Positions 1 to 8,814 of a stretch of 64,000 nt of DNA are shown here, in pieces. The notes beneath the pieces were generated by a model. That model saw only the letters and a list, made by a program, of their open reading frames with translations. It had not been told where the DNA came from and did no database searches. The position numbers and the translations under genes are program-made. The stretch is from positions 62,001-126,000 of the forward strand of contig CAZBPM010000007.1 in NCBI GenBank assembly GCA_964493785.1. Direction: 5' to 3'. Position 1 is the first letter of the stretch, and each line of letters opens with the position of its first letter. Source of the DNA: Hyphomicrobium_A sp964493785. Lineage in GTDB: Bacteria > Pseudomonadota > Alphaproteobacteria > Rhizobiales > Hyphomicrobiaceae.

Positions 1-119
1 ACGTCGGCCGCCACACTCGCGTCGACGCCGCTCTTGAGGCACTTTTCGTCCAGCCAGTCGTTGAAACGTGAGATGTCGGCCGCCGTGAGGTTCAGGCTGA
101 TCCGACTGACGTCATTCAT
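1..119 (-). CDS. Anti-sigma-type serine kinase, N-terminal fragment
   Basis: A minus-strand frame opens with an ATG that overlaps the STAS stop (ATGA) and runs off the left edge of the window. The 39 visible residues begin MNDVSRISLNLTAADISRFN and continue with an acidic, Cys-containing helix. This looks like the start of a HATPase_c anti-sigma regulatory kinase (RsbW/SpoIIAB type), which normally begins with a beta strand and an amphipathic helix. The ATP-binding motifs lie outside the window, so the assignment rests on this start and on tight coupling to a STAS antagonist gene and a nearby SpoIIE phosphatase. It would phosphorylate the STAS protein and sequester a sigma factor or another target. 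Confidence 0.55.
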   Translation of the reverse strand, partial: MNDVSRISLNLTAADISRFNDWLDEKCLKSGVDASVAAD

Positions 120-454
120 TTACTACACTCTGCAATCGCGGCCCTCTCGTCCGCGACGACAGGGACTATGGAGTCGACCCCAGTAGAGCGCAGAACTTTC
201 TGCGCGTCAGCATTTAGACCATAGACGACGAGGCGCCCATTGCGCTTTCCGATCGCGCGTGCGGTTTTTACCAGCACCCGGATCCCGATCGATGCAAGGA
301 ACGTCACTGCAGCAAAGCTTATGATGACCTTGTTGTGCTTCTCCGAGATTGCGAGGAGCGGCCCCTCCGCCTCGCTGGCGCCGGCGATATCCAGCGGACC
401 GACGAGCTTCACCAGGAGAATGTCTCCGGGCAGTCCAACCTGTTCTACGCGCAT
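116..454 (-). CDS. STAS-domain anti-anti-sigma factor
   Basis: A 112-residue protein made almost entirely of one STAS domain (SpoIIAA/RsbV type). The phosphorylation loop is visible as TFLASIGIRVL, with Ser55 as the probable site and Ala in place of the usual preceding Asp. In a partner switch the unphosphorylated form binds the anti-sigma kinase and frees its target. I chose the ATG at 454 because GGGGGAG lies three bases upstream of it; an in-frame ATG at 466 would add four residues. The kinase fragment overlaps its stop codon, and a glutaminase gene lies 81 bases upstream on the same strand, so the three are probably co-transcribed. Confidence 0.85.
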   Translation of the reverse strand: MRVEQVGLPGDILLVKLVGPLDIAGASEAEGPLLAISEKHNKVIISFAAVTFLASIGIRVLVKTARAIGKRNGRLVVYGLNADAQKVLRSTGVDSIVPVVADERAAIAECSK

Positions 455-535
455 TTGCTCCCCCATCGCCTCGATCGGCAGGTGCTGCCGCGAGGCTCGT
501 TGTTTGATTGACGTGATTGAACCTGGACTTGAAAT

Positions 536-1642
536 CTAGCTCGCCTCGAAGAACGAGCTGACGAATGCCGATCCCGTGTTGGTGAGGTCGAAGGCGTGTA
601 GTCCGAGAACGTTCGACAGCATCTTGAAGCTCTCGATCCCGCGCAGGGAGTTGCCGTTGCGGTCGAGCCGCGGCGAGTAGGAGCCTACGCCGAGCTGCCG
701 GTTGACGACGCCCATGATGCCTCCGCCGACGCCGCTCTTTGCAGGAATGCCGACTTCATAGGTCCAGCCGCCCGAATAGTCGTACATGCCGCAAGAGAAC
801 ATCACCGATTGGGTGTCCCGGACGGCGTCGATGTCGAAGACCTGGTCCCGCGTCACCGGATGCACTCCGAGATTGGCCAGCGTCGTCGCCATAAAGGCGA
901 GATCCGTCGCCGTCACCATGATCGAGCACTGCTTGAAGTAGAGATCGAGTGCGGGCTCGACCGGCTCACGCAACGCGCCGGCGCTCAGAAGAAGATGGGC
1001 AATGGCGCGGTTGCGGTGTCCTGTTAATGCCTCGGAGCGATAGACGTCCTCGTTCAGGCGGAGCTGGCGACCTGCTGCCTGCGAGAACCGCTCGAGCACC
1101 CGGTCGAACGCGACATCGGCGCCGAGCGCATCGCGCAGCATCCCTGATATTGCGATCGCGCCGGCATTCACCATAGGATTGTACGGACGGCGGGTGATCG
1201 GGCTGAACTCGATGGCGTTGAATGGATCGCCGCTCGGCTCGACGCCGACGCACGCCAAGACCTCGTTTCGCCCGCACAACTCCAGCGCCATGCAGTAGGT
1301 CAGCGCCTTCGATGTCGACTGGATCGTGAATTCGTAATCGGCGTCGCCGATCTTGTGCACCTTGCCCTGGGTGGTCGCCATCGCGATGCCGAACGAATTG
1401 GGAGGGACCTTGGCCAACTCCGGAATGTAGTCGGCCAGCGCGCCTTCCTCATTAGGCAGGGCGCGGGCGTAGATATCGGCCAGGACGGCATCGACTTGCG
1501 CGGACCTCGCGCCGTTGACCGCCACCGCCGGTTGTTCGGCCGGCACTGCCGGTTCGGGCTCTACCGTGGTGGGTACGTCTTCGATGAGTATCGCGTCCGG
1601 CGGTGGTGCCGGAGCATCTTCCTTGGCTCGCTTCCAAAACAT
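536..1642 (-). CDS. glsA: Glutaminase (serine-dependent, beta-lactamase fold)
   Basis: A 368-residue protein whose residues from about 60 onward match bacterial glutaminase: NSFGIAMAT, then the catalytic SxxK as STSK (Ser109, Lys112), then RPYNPMVNAGAI and the glycine-rich KSGVGGGIMGV. It hydrolyses glutamine to glutamate and ammonia in the cytoplasm. The first 50 residues are a low-complexity Pro/Ala/Glu extension not needed for catalysis. It heads a minus-strand group with the STAS and kinase genes. From family knowledge, some glutaminases are fused to a C-terminal STAS domain, and here the same two domains are separate adjacent genes. A metabolic role is certain at the family level; the link to signalling is inferred. 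Confidence 0.9.
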   Translation of the reverse strand: MFWKRAKEDAPAPPPDAILIEDVPTTVEPEPAVPAEQPAVAVNGARSAQVDAVLADIYARALPNEEGALADYIPELAKVPPNSFGIAMATTQGKVHKIGDADYEFTIQSTSKALTYCMALELCGRNEVLACVGVEPSGDPFNAIEFSPITRRPYNPMVNAGAIAISGMLRDALGADVAFDRVLERFSQAAGRQLRLNEDVYRSEALTGHRNRAIAHLLLSAGALREPVEPALDLYFKQCSIMVTATDLAFMATTLANLGVHPVTRDQVFDIDAVRDTQSVMFSCGMYDYSGGWTYEVGIPAKSGVGGGIMGVVNRQLGVGSYSPRLDRNGNSLRGIESFKMLSNVLGLHAFDLTNTGSAFVSSFFEAS

Positions 1643-1945
1643 TCAGTCGTGCCTTTGGTTTAAGCAATGTTCTGCTTATTTTTTGAACTCGTCACCAAGG
1701 GGAAGAATGCCGTTTTCGGCAAGTGCTTGATCTGGAGCGATTTCGTTGAGATCCCCCCGCGCCCCGCGAAAGACCGCGCAATGTTTATGCCAATCGAGCA
1801 TAAGTATCGGCGATGGGAGAGGGATGCGAGGACATCGGCCGCTGAGCTGTTGCGCCGGAAAGCCACGCTCAGATTCGTCTGGACCTTCGCTGCGATACCG
1901 GCAGCATAAACGTCCAATCGCTTTACGGCACGCATAGGGGAACGC
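1643..1945. promoter_or_regulatory. Divergent intergenic region of the partner-switch module
   Basis: These 303 bases separate the divergent glutaminase and CHASE2-SpoIIE genes and should hold both promoters. The only structure I see is a short inverted repeat, TAAGCA-N6-TGCTTA at 1661-1678, followed on the plus strand by TTTTTT. It starts 19 bases upstream of the glutaminase ATG. No convincing -35/-10 pair or GGAAC-type ECF promoter was found. Confidence 0.3.
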
Positions 1946-4027
1946 GTGAAGAGTTCAACGCTGCACTACTGGGGCCTCATCGCGTTCCTGCTCGTTGCCG
2001 CGGCGGTCGTGCGCCATTGGGATCCCAATATCACTCAGCGAATGCGCGCCATCGCCTTCGACACCTATCAACAGCTGCTCCCGCGTACTTACGACCCTGA
2101 TACGCCGGTGCGCATCGTCGACATCGACGATGCCTCGCTGGCGGCCCGCGGCCAATGGCCTTGGCCTCGTAATGATCTCGCAACGCTCGTTGCACGGCTC
2201 GAGTCGATGGGCGCTGTTGCGGTCGTATTCGACATTGTTTTCCCCGAGCCCGATAGGCATTCGCCCGAGCAGATCAGCGCGCGCCTCCCGGACGATGCGG
2301 CACTCGCAGAGGCAAAGAAAGCCCTCGCGGCCGCCCCGGCGAACGACGAAGCTTTTGCCCGCGCAATAGCGACCGGCGGCGTCGTTCTCTCTTTCGCCGG
2401 GGTGCAAAGGTCCGGGCTTGTCCAGACTCCGCCGCTCATCGCCGAGATCGAATACAAGGGCGACGACCCGCGCATGTTCGTTCCCGCATTCAAGAGTGCG
2501 GTGATCAACCTTCCTATGCTGTCCGCCAAAGCCGCGGGCTCCGGTTCCAACAACTGGATCCCGGAACAAGATCAGGTCATCCGCAAGCTGCCGCTGCTAG
2601 TTCGAGTAGGCGATACGCTCTACCCTTCGATTGCCGCCGAGGGGCTGCGCGTCGCCCAGGGCATTTCCAACTACCTGGTCGTTTCCTCCGGCGCCGACGG
2701 CGAACAATCGTTCGGCAAGCGGACCGGCGTCAGCCGAATTCTCATCGGCGGCGCGACTGTGCCCGTCGACGGCGCAGGTCAGATGTGGTTGCTCTTCACG
2801 CACTCCGATCCGCGGCGCTACATCTCGGCGCAGACCGTTCTGGACGGCTCGGTTGCACCCGGGTCGATCAAGGGGAAGATCATTCTCGTTGGCACGAGCG
2901 CTGCCGGTTTGCTCGACGTGCGCGCCACTCCGCTCGATCCCGCAATGCCCGGCGTTGAGGCGCACGCTCAAGCCATCGAGCAGATGCTCAGCGGCGATTT
3001 CCTATCCCGTCCTGACTTCGCCACTGGCGCCGAGATCGTCTTCACGCTTCTGACTGGCTTGGTGCTGGCGCTCGCGGTCTACTACACCGGCGCCGTCATT
3101 GGCGCTGTGACAGGAGCCATCGCGGTCGCCATAGTGCTCAGCCTGTCGTTTCTATCGTTCCGCAATGCCGGCTGGCTGCTCGACCCCACCTACCCGACAC
3201 TCACGCTGAGCGCACTCTACCTCGCCGGTACGAGCTATTTGCGCCTCGTTACGGAGCAGGAACGTAACCGCGGCCGCGCCAAGCTGCAGCGCATCGGCCG
3301 GGAGATGGAGGCAGCGTCCCAGATCCAGCGGTCGTTCCTGCCGCGCGATGATCTCGACGGGCCGCTGCGTGAAAAGTTCGACCTCTTTGCCACGATGAAG
3401 CCGGCCAAGGACATCGGTGGTGATTTCTACGACTACTTCATGATCGCCGAGGACAAACTTGGTTTCGCGATCGGCGACGTGTCGGGCAAGGGCGTTCCCG
3501 CTGCACTCTTCATGAGCGTTTCGCGCACAGTTCTGCGCACCGTCGCCTTCGAGGGCGGAACCCCGGGCGATGTGCTGGCCCGCGTCAACGCGATCCTGGC
3601 GCGCGACAACAGCGAAGGCATGTTCGTCACGCTGTTCTACGCCATCCTCGACCTCAATACTGGTACGCTGCAGCTCTCCAGTGCGGGCCACGACGACCTC
3701 TACCTGATGATCGGTGTCGATGGTCTCGAAGCGCTCCAGTACACCGGCCCCGCGGTCGGCCTTTTCGAGGATGCGCAGTACGCGACGCTGACACGCCAGC
3801 TTGGCAATGGCGATTCAGCCTTTGTCCTGACCGACGGCATCACGGAAGCCTTCAACATCGACGGCCGTGTCTTTACGGTCGAGCGGCTGGCGCAGTTCCT
3901 GCGCAAGTGCAAGCGGTCGGATGCGAAGACGATCGTTGAATCCGTCACGCGCGAGGTCAGCGCCTTTTCCGAAGGCACCGAGCAGTCGGACGACATCACC
4001 TGTCTGGCCGTCCAGTTTCGAGGCTGA
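1946..4027 (+). CDS. CHASE2 sensor / SpoIIE-type PP2C phosphatase
   Basis: A 693-residue membrane sensor. One N-terminal transmembrane helix (about 9-23) precedes an extracytoplasmic CHASE2 domain (about 30-345, with VRIVDIDDASL and AVVFDIVFPEPDR), then three transmembrane helices (about 358-432), a short helical linker and a PP2C/SpoIIE domain (about 465-690). Metal-binding motifs are intact: GGDFYDYF at 491-498, DVSGKG at 511-516 and SDDIT near the C-terminus. It should dephosphorylate the STAS protein encoded 1.5 kb away when CHASE2 senses an envelope signal. The start is GTG at 1946 with AGGGGAA just upstream. It converges on the FecR gene with only two bases between stop codons. Confidence 0.92.
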   Translation: MKSSTLHYWGLIAFLLVAAAVVRHWDPNITQRMRAIAFDTYQQLLPRTYDPDTPVRIVDIDDASLAARGQWPWPRNDLATLVARLESMGAVAVVFDIVFPEPDRHSPEQISARLPDDAALAEAKKALAAAPANDEAFARAIATGGVVLSFAGVQRSGLVQTPPLIAEIEYKGDDPRMFVPAFKSAVINLPMLSAKAAGSGSNNWIPEQDQVIRKLPLLVRVGDTLYPSIAAEGLRVAQGISNYLVVSSGADGEQSFGKRTGVSRILIGGATVPVDGAGQMWLLFTHSDPRRYISAQTVLDGSVAPGSIKGKIILVGTSAAGLLDVRATPLDPAMPGVEAHAQAIEQMLSGDFLSRPDFATGAEIVFTLLTGLVLALAVYYTGAVIGAVTGAIAVAIVLSLSFLSFRNAGWLLDPTYPTLTLSALYLAGTSYLRLVTEQERNRGRAKLQRIGREMEAASQIQRSFLPRDDLDGPLREKFDLFATMKPAKDIGGDFYDYFMIAEDKLGFAIGDVSGKGVPAALFMSVSRTVLRTVAFEGGTPGDVLARVNAILARDNSEGMFVTLFYAILDLNTGTLQLSSAGHDDLYLMIGVDGLEALQYTGPAVGLFEDAQYATLTRQLGNGDSAFVLTDGITEAFNIDGRVFTVERLAQFLRKCKRSDAKTIVESVTREVSAFSEGTEQSDDITCLAVQFRG

Positions 4028-4029
4028 GC

Positions 4030-4881
4030 CTACTCGGACTCGCCGCCGCCACCATGATGCCCGCCGCCGTGGTGGCCACCATGATGGCCCCCACCATGAT
4101 GATGGTGGTGGTGATTGTGTCCACACCCGTAGTTCGATTTGAACCCCGCGCTGGCGAAGCCAGCGCCCTTGAAGCCGTAACCCTCACCCTCACCCTCGCC
4201 CCATTCCGGCGCGGAGCACGGCTCGGGGTTCGACAACTTCGAGTTTCGAGTGGCGTTCAGATCGCGGAAGCGCGGCAGCGGGTCGTGGGCCGAAGCAACG
4301 ATGTTGAAGAAGTATTCAAGGACGAGGTTCAGCGATGGCGTCGGCAGCAGCAGCGAGTCCATGATCTGCGGCGGGATCGCCATCGGCTCGCCGATGACGC
4401 CGCCGGGGCTCACGACCACGAACGTTCCTGGCGTCGTGAGCGTTTTGCAGCCGAGCGGCGTGCAAACGTCGAATGCGCCCTCCATCAGCGCGAATACCTC
4501 GAAGCCACGACTGTCGACAAAGCCCTCGATCACGGTGCCGCGCACGCCGACGGTCGCCTGAGGCGTCTTCACCGTATGGCTGCCGGTCGTGTCGCCGGTG
4601 ACGTAGCGAAACGCCCCTTTGGCGACGTTGATGACGACGTTGGGCTTGCCGGTCGCCGCATCATAGTCGGCGCGCCGCACGGTCAGGGCCGTGTCGGTGC
4701 CGGCTTTCACGCTCGTGTTGTCGCGAAACAGGATCTGCTTGCCGCTGCCGGCGGTCTTCAACTGATCGCCCGACGTCGCGATCTTCGTCTGCGCCAGCGT
4801 TGCGGTGGGCATTAACGCGAGCGTCGCAGCGATGGCAACCAGGCCGGCAAGACAGTTACGAAGGTGGGTCAGGAACAACAT
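4030..4881 (-). CDS. Secreted FecR-domain protein with His-rich C-terminal tail
   Basis: A 283-residue protein with a signal peptide (cleavage near ALA at about 28-30) and a FecR domain (about 45-155) carrying the diagnostic TPQATVGVRGTVIEG. The last ~30 residues are a Gly/His tail with one run of six His and several HHGG units, preceded by a Gly/Glu-rich GEGEGEGYG segment, so it probably binds divalent metal. FecR-only secreted proteins are recurrent neighbours of CHASE2 receptors, and this one may present a signal or ligand to the CHASE2 domain next door. Its ATG overlaps the stop codon of the upstream barrel gene by one base (TGATG), which implies translational coupling. Confidence 0.85.
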   Translation of the reverse strand: MLFLTHLRNCLAGLVAIAATLALMPTATLAQTKIATSGDQLKTAGSGKQILFRDNTSVKAGTDTALTVRRADYDAATGKPNVVINVAKGAFRYVTGDTTGSHTVKTPQATVGVRGTVIEGFVDSRGFEVFALMEGAFDVCTPLGCKTLTTPGTFVVVSPGGVIGEPMAIPPQIMDSLLLPTPSLNLVLEYFFNIVASAHDPLPRFRDLNATRNSKLSNPEPCSAPEWGEGEGEGYGFKGAGFASAGFKSNYGCGHNHHHHHHGGGHHGGHHGGGHHGGGGESE

Positions 4882-6119
4882 CAGTACCTCCCCACCACGC
4901 GAACGCCTGCGACGTGATCGTCGTAGTCACGCGATCCGTCATTGGAGTCGTTGTGCTCCAGCCGATAGTCCGCGCGCAGGTCGACGTTGGGGGCGACGAG
5001 GCTCGGGAAGATCAGATGCGCCGTCGGCTCGACGTATACGTCGCTCCGCCCTTCGCCCGTGCCGACGTGCGCGCCGAGCGCAAGCAGTGCCGGGTCGAAC
5101 ACGTCCGTATCGTAGTCGCGCTGATAGACGGAGATTCCGGCACCCACGTAGACGGACCCGGCCTTGTCGATCGGCGCGAAATAGGCAATGCGGCCACCCC
5201 ATTCCCGATAGCCGAATGGCGACAGATCGCGCGTGGTCAGCGTGAGAGGCCCGTTGATGTTCCCGTTGCCGGTGAACGCCGCCGTGACATCGTCGCTCCC
5301 CAAGGTCTCGTTCCACCGGAAACTGGGCTGCGCATAAATGTAATCGCCGGTGGTGAATGACGAGCCGACGACGAACCGGCCGAGCACCTCGATGCCTTGC
5401 CCATCCGGATAGTCGATGGCGCTGCCGCTGCCGAAGCGGGCGGAATAGCGCGCAGTTACCGTTTGGGTCATGCCCCGGAAAACGGTTCCGAGCGTGGCCG
5501 TCGCGGAGGCTTCTGAGTAGATGATGCTGTCGTCGAGCCAAGTCGTGCCGACGCCAGGGGCCAGGTGGACCCACGTGTCATCGGAGAGTGTGAACACCGG
5601 ACCTGACTGCGCAAACAGAGCGCCCGTGGAGATGTCCCGCGTGTCGAGGTTCCACTGCCCGGCAGCATACGCGAGCGAGCGGATGCGCATGCCCAGGAGC
5701 GTGCGCTCATCCTCGACGGAAATCGCGCCGTCGATGATCGCATCATCTTCCTTGTTCGGACTTCCATCGCTCAGTTGGCGCGGGTTCGATGCATAAGACG
5801 TCCCGACCTGGACCGTGACAGCCGTCGTTGTGGGAATGAGTTTGCGGCGCACGCGATCGTAGGCGGCAATGAGTTCTGGATCGTCAGGGCGGGCCGACAA
5901 CGCGCGGTCGAGAGCGGCAAGCGCGTGGCGCAGGTCGCCATGCGCTTCGGCTGACGCAGCATATTGCCTGTTGAGTTGAGGATCGTCCGGCGCTGACAGC
6001 AGGCGCTGGAATTCTGCATCGGAAGCTGCCTGCGACGGAGCCGCGAATGCCAGAAAGGCGACGCTCAAAATGCCGATGTGAAAATTCGTCTTCGACACAA
6101 CACAACACGCGCTACGCAA
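4881..6119 (-). CDS. TPR plus outer-membrane beta-barrel protein
   Basis: A 412-residue exported protein. A signal peptide (about 1-32, ending PSQA) is followed by a short TPR-like helical stretch (about 33-95, with ALAALDRALSARPDDPEL) and then about 300 residues of alternating beta strands, ending in an aromatic C-terminal residue (VVGRY) as in outer-membrane barrels. This resembles the surface-assembly-of-lipoprotein (Slam/DUF560-like) architecture, although I cannot confirm the family by eye. It is the first gene of a two-gene unit with the FecR protein and completes a CHASE2/FecR/outer-membrane set. It may be a porin-like or secretion partner. Confidence 0.75.
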   Translation of the reverse strand: MRSACCVVSKTNFHIGILSVAFLAFAAPSQAASDAEFQRLLSAPDDPQLNRQYAASAEAHGDLRHALAALDRALSARPDDPELIAAYDRVRRKLIPTTTAVTVQVGTSYASNPRQLSDGSPNKEDDAIIDGAISVEDERTLLGMRIRSLAYAAGQWNLDTRDISTGALFAQSGPVFTLSDDTWVHLAPGVGTTWLDDSIIYSEASATATLGTVFRGMTQTVTARYSARFGSGSAIDYPDGQGIEVLGRFVVGSSFTTGDYIYAQPSFRWNETLGSDDVTAAFTGNGNINGPLTLTTRDLSPFGYREWGGRIAYFAPIDKAGSVYVGAGISVYQRDYDTDVFDPALLALGAHVGTGEGRSDVYVEPTAHLIFPSLVAPNVDLRADYRLEHNDSNDGSRDYDDHVAGVRVVGRY

Positions 6120-6280
6120 CTTGGATGGCGCAAGCTAAGGCCGGCGGGGGGTGCGGCGTCTTGGTAAATCGAGCGCGGAAAGCACGGCGGTTAGAGGTAG
6201 TGCTTTCCTGAGCACATGTGCTCAGATTTTGGGCAGCGGATCACGGTTATAGGTATCGATAGTCGCCGCACGGACGAAAC

Positions 6281-6306
6281 AGGCCACCGCCGGATGGCGG
6301 TGACCT
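6281..6306 (-). terminator. Terminator hairpin of the small secreted protein gene
   Basis: CACCGCC-GGAT-GGCGGTG with flanking AGG/CCT forms a stable stem. Read on the minus strand it is followed by GTTTCG. It lies 31 bases beyond the stop of the minus-strand gene at 6337-6675. Confidence 0.6.
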
Positions 6307-6336
6307 GCTGGCTCAATGTCGGTTCGTTGGGCTCGC

Positions 6337-6675
6337 TTAGTTGGTTGCTGCAACCTGGCGAACAGTGAGGTCATCCGCATCGCGGCTGAGCTCGACGCTG
6401 GTCAGTCCAGCCTCACCCTTCGCGGTGGAGAGGACGACGGACTGTCCCGGTGCGAGAACCGTCTCGACGCGGATCGGCAGGCCGTCCTGCTGAGCGAGCG
6501 TTGCAACGACACGGAAGCGGCCGGCTTCCTCGGTGTAGTAGGCGACGCCGTTGATGCCGCCGAGGTTGATCGTGTGAGCACGCGGCCCACCGGCCGAAGC
6601 CGAACCGATAGCGGCTGAACCGAGCGCTGCCGTGGTGACGGCCGCGGCGATGAGGGCAAATTTCCGAAGGCTCAT
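6337..6675 (-). CDS. Small secreted protein of unknown function
   Basis: A 112-residue protein starting MSLRKFALIAAAV, with a clear signal peptide cleaved near SASA (about residue 28). The mature part is a small beta-rich domain (INLGGINGVAYYTEEAGRFRVVATL...) with no motif I recognise. I used the ATG at 6675 because the signal peptide begins there; the longer open frame upstream would run into the divergent LysR gene. Its neighbour is a LysR regulator transcribed the other way from a shared region of about 100 bases, so it is a plausible target of that regulator. Confidence 0.7.
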   Translation of the reverse strand: MSLRKFALIAAAVTTAALGSAAIGSASAGGPRAHTINLGGINGVAYYTEEAGRFRVVATLAQQDGLPIRVETVLAPGQSVVLSTAKGEAGLTSVELSRDADDLTVRQVAATN

Positions 6676-6781
6676 GACTGTCTCCCAATCTTTGATGCTG
6701 GCGACCGGGGCGCGATGCCCTGGCCTGTTGATCGGGAAGATGATACGGGGAGGGTAATTAGTCCAATGGATTGGATCGATA

Positions 6782-7744
6782 ATGCCCATCGACCACATCA
6801 ATTTAGCCCGCGTGGACCTCAACCTGCTTGTGGCCCTCGATGCGCTGCTGGCAGAGCGCAGCGTCACCAAGGCTGCGGCGCGCATCGGCATCGGCCAGTC
6901 CGCCATGAGTCACAACCTCGCTCGGCTGCGCGAACTGTTCGGCGATGAACTGATGACGCGCGGGCCCTCCGGCATGCAGCCCACTCCGCGGGCCCTGGCG
7001 CTCGTCGATCCGGTGCGTATCGCGCTGGCGCAGATCGAGACGCTGGTCTCCCGCGCGCAAACCTTCGACCCGACGACGGCGGAGCGGACATTTCGCATCG
7101 GCTTGCCCGATAGTACCGAGGTACTGATCGGGCCAGCGCTGCTCGCCTACGTCTGCCAGCATGCTCCTGGCATCCGCTTTCGGTTCTACGCTGCGGAAGG
7201 CCAGGGGCTGCTCGACGACCTCGACGCCGATCGCCTCGACCTCGGCATCGGCGTCGGTGCATTTGCCGGAGGCCAGGTGCACCACAAGCGGCGCGTGCTC
7301 GCTACCGACAGCTATCTGGTGATGTTCAACGCCAAGAAGGTGCACATCAAGTCGCCGATCTCGCTGGAAGACTACGTGCGACTGCCGCATGTGCTGACGA
7401 GCTTGCGCCGCGGCGAGCGCGGTGTCGTCGACGAGGCGCTGGAAAAACTGGGCCTCAGTCGCAAGATCGCACTGGTGACGCCGCGCTTCGTGGCAGTCCC
7501 GTTCCTCGTCGATGGCGCGGCGGTCGTCGCCACCATGCATGCGCGGCTTGCGCGTTACTTCGCCGAGGAGCTGGGTTTGAGCCTCAGTCCGCCGCCCGTC
7601 GACCTGCCGCTGCTGACGACCTCGCTGCTATGGCACGCCTCCTACGACAGCGATCCCGCGCATATCTGGTTGCGCGAGACGATCGTCCGCGTCGCCGCCG
7701 AGGAGCGCGAGAAAACCGCCAGCCGGTCGCGCAAGCAGAGCTGA
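6782..7744 (+). CDS. LysR-family transcriptional regulator
   Basis: A 320-residue LysR protein. The winged helix-turn-helix occupies about residues 10-68 (VDLNLLVALDALLAERSVTK, then GIGQSAMSHNLARLRELFGD), followed by a two-lobed effector domain beginning near residue 95 (TFRIGLPDSTEVLIGPALL). The early 'VDLNLLVALDALL' and 'QSAMSHNLARLR' patterns place it in the NodD/NahR/LinR-like branch, which often responds to aromatic ligands. No ligand can be named from sequence. It is divergent from the small secreted protein gene and converges on the GH5 gene. Confidence 0.9.
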   Translation: MPIDHINLARVDLNLLVALDALLAERSVTKAAARIGIGQSAMSHNLARLRELFGDELMTRGPSGMQPTPRALALVDPVRIALAQIETLVSRAQTFDPTTAERTFRIGLPDSTEVLIGPALLAYVCQHAPGIRFRFYAAEGQGLLDDLDADRLDLGIGVGAFAGGQVHHKRRVLATDSYLVMFNAKKVHIKSPISLEDYVRLPHVLTSLRRGERGVVDEALEKLGLSRKIALVTPRFVAVPFLVDGAAVVATMHARLARYFAEELGLSLSPPPVDLPLLTTSLLWHASYDSDPAHIWLRETIVRVAAEEREKTASRSRKQS

Positions 7745-7761
7745 CCACGCGCGAGCGCTGA

Positions 7762-8814
7762 TCAGTCGCCGCCCGGCTTAGCGGGTGATCCCGCATCGGT
7801 CTCGCGCGCGCCCATCAGGGCCTCGAGGATCTGCGGCTTCCATTTGTCGGTCGCCGTGTCCAGCAGATTGAAGTCGTGCGTCAGCTGCCAGTAGGCCCAC
7901 GCCCAGCCAAGGCTCTCGGCAGTTTGCGTCAGGAAGGCGAAGTACCGTGCCCGCGCGTCCATCGGCGCCGCGTCATAGACGCCGAACTCCCCGAGGTAGA
8001 TCGGGCGGCGCATTGCCTTTGCCCACGCGTCCACGATCCGCAAGTCGTCGGCAACCTGCGCCTTGTCCGCATCCGACCCCCAGTTCGTCTGCCCGATATG
8101 CGCATACTCCGATGCCCACGGCGCGCCTTGATGCGTGAACCGCATCGGCTTGTAGTAATGCACCGTGACGATGATGTTGCGGTCTTCTTCCGGCAGTAAC
8201 AGCCGGTGAACCTGGTAGGGATCCTCGGTGTTGAGCGCCGCAACGATCACGGTGCGCTCCGGCGAGGCGGCACGAACGATTTCCAGCAGCTTCGGGTAGA
8301 ATTCGTTCCACCAGTCCGCGGTCATGTTGCCGCCGGGCTCGTTCAGCAGCTCGAAGATCAGCTGCGGATAACGACCGGCGTAGCGATCCGAAATCTGCGT
8401 CCAGAACGCGACGAGCTTCTTTTCGCAATTCGCAGCGTCGCTTTGGCAGACGTGGAAGTCGTGTTCGTCGAGCACTGGCACGAGGCCGTGACTGAGCGAC
8501 TGCTCGATCACCCAATCGAGGCTGAGCATCATCTGGTCCGACAGCACGTTCTGCGCGTCCATGTAGCTGAAGCCGTGCAGGTTGATGCGCACGTGCCCGA
8601 AGCCGGCATCCTTGATCATGCCGAAGTATTTTTCCTTGAAGGGCGCATCCTTGGCGCCCTGCCAGATGCCGTCGTAGCCCAGCATGTTGACGCCGCGGCC
8701 CATCCTTTTGAGAGCGTCGAAAGCCGGCTCGGCAGCGCAAGGGGCATGCGCCCAGCACATCGCGATGGCGAAAGCGCACAGCGACGCGACGAGGGACTGA
8801 AGGGAACTCTTCAA
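7762..8814 (-). CDS. Secreted GH5-family endoglucanase
   Basis: A 350-residue protein with a signal peptide (about 1-28, ending PCAAE) and a GH5 (cellulase) barrel. The acid/base is Glu159 in LLNEP and the nucleophile Glu276 in YLGEFGVYD; HVRINLHGF and VTVHYYKP are also typical. It should cleave beta-1,4-type glucan or a related polymer in the periplasm. Its ATG overlaps the stop of the upstream Wzy-like gene (ATGA), so the two are one operon. This suggests it trims or releases the polysaccharide made by the locus rather than digesting food polymer. Confidence 0.9.
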   Translation of the reverse strand: MKSSLQSLVASLCAFAIAMCWAHAPCAAEPAFDALKRMGRGVNMLGYDGIWQGAKDAPFKEKYFGMIKDAGFGHVRINLHGFSYMDAQNVLSDQMMLSLDWVIEQSLSHGLVPVLDEHDFHVCQSDAANCEKKLVAFWTQISDRYAGRYPQLIFELLNEPGGNMTADWWNEFYPKLLEIVRAASPERTVIVAALNTEDPYQVHRLLLPEEDRNIIVTVHYYKPMRFTHQGAPWASEYAHIGQTNWGSDADKAQVADDLRIVDAWAKAMRRPIYLGEFGVYDAAPMDARARYFAFLTQTAESLGWAWAYWQLTHDFNLLDTATDKWKPQILEALMGARETDAGSPAKPGGD

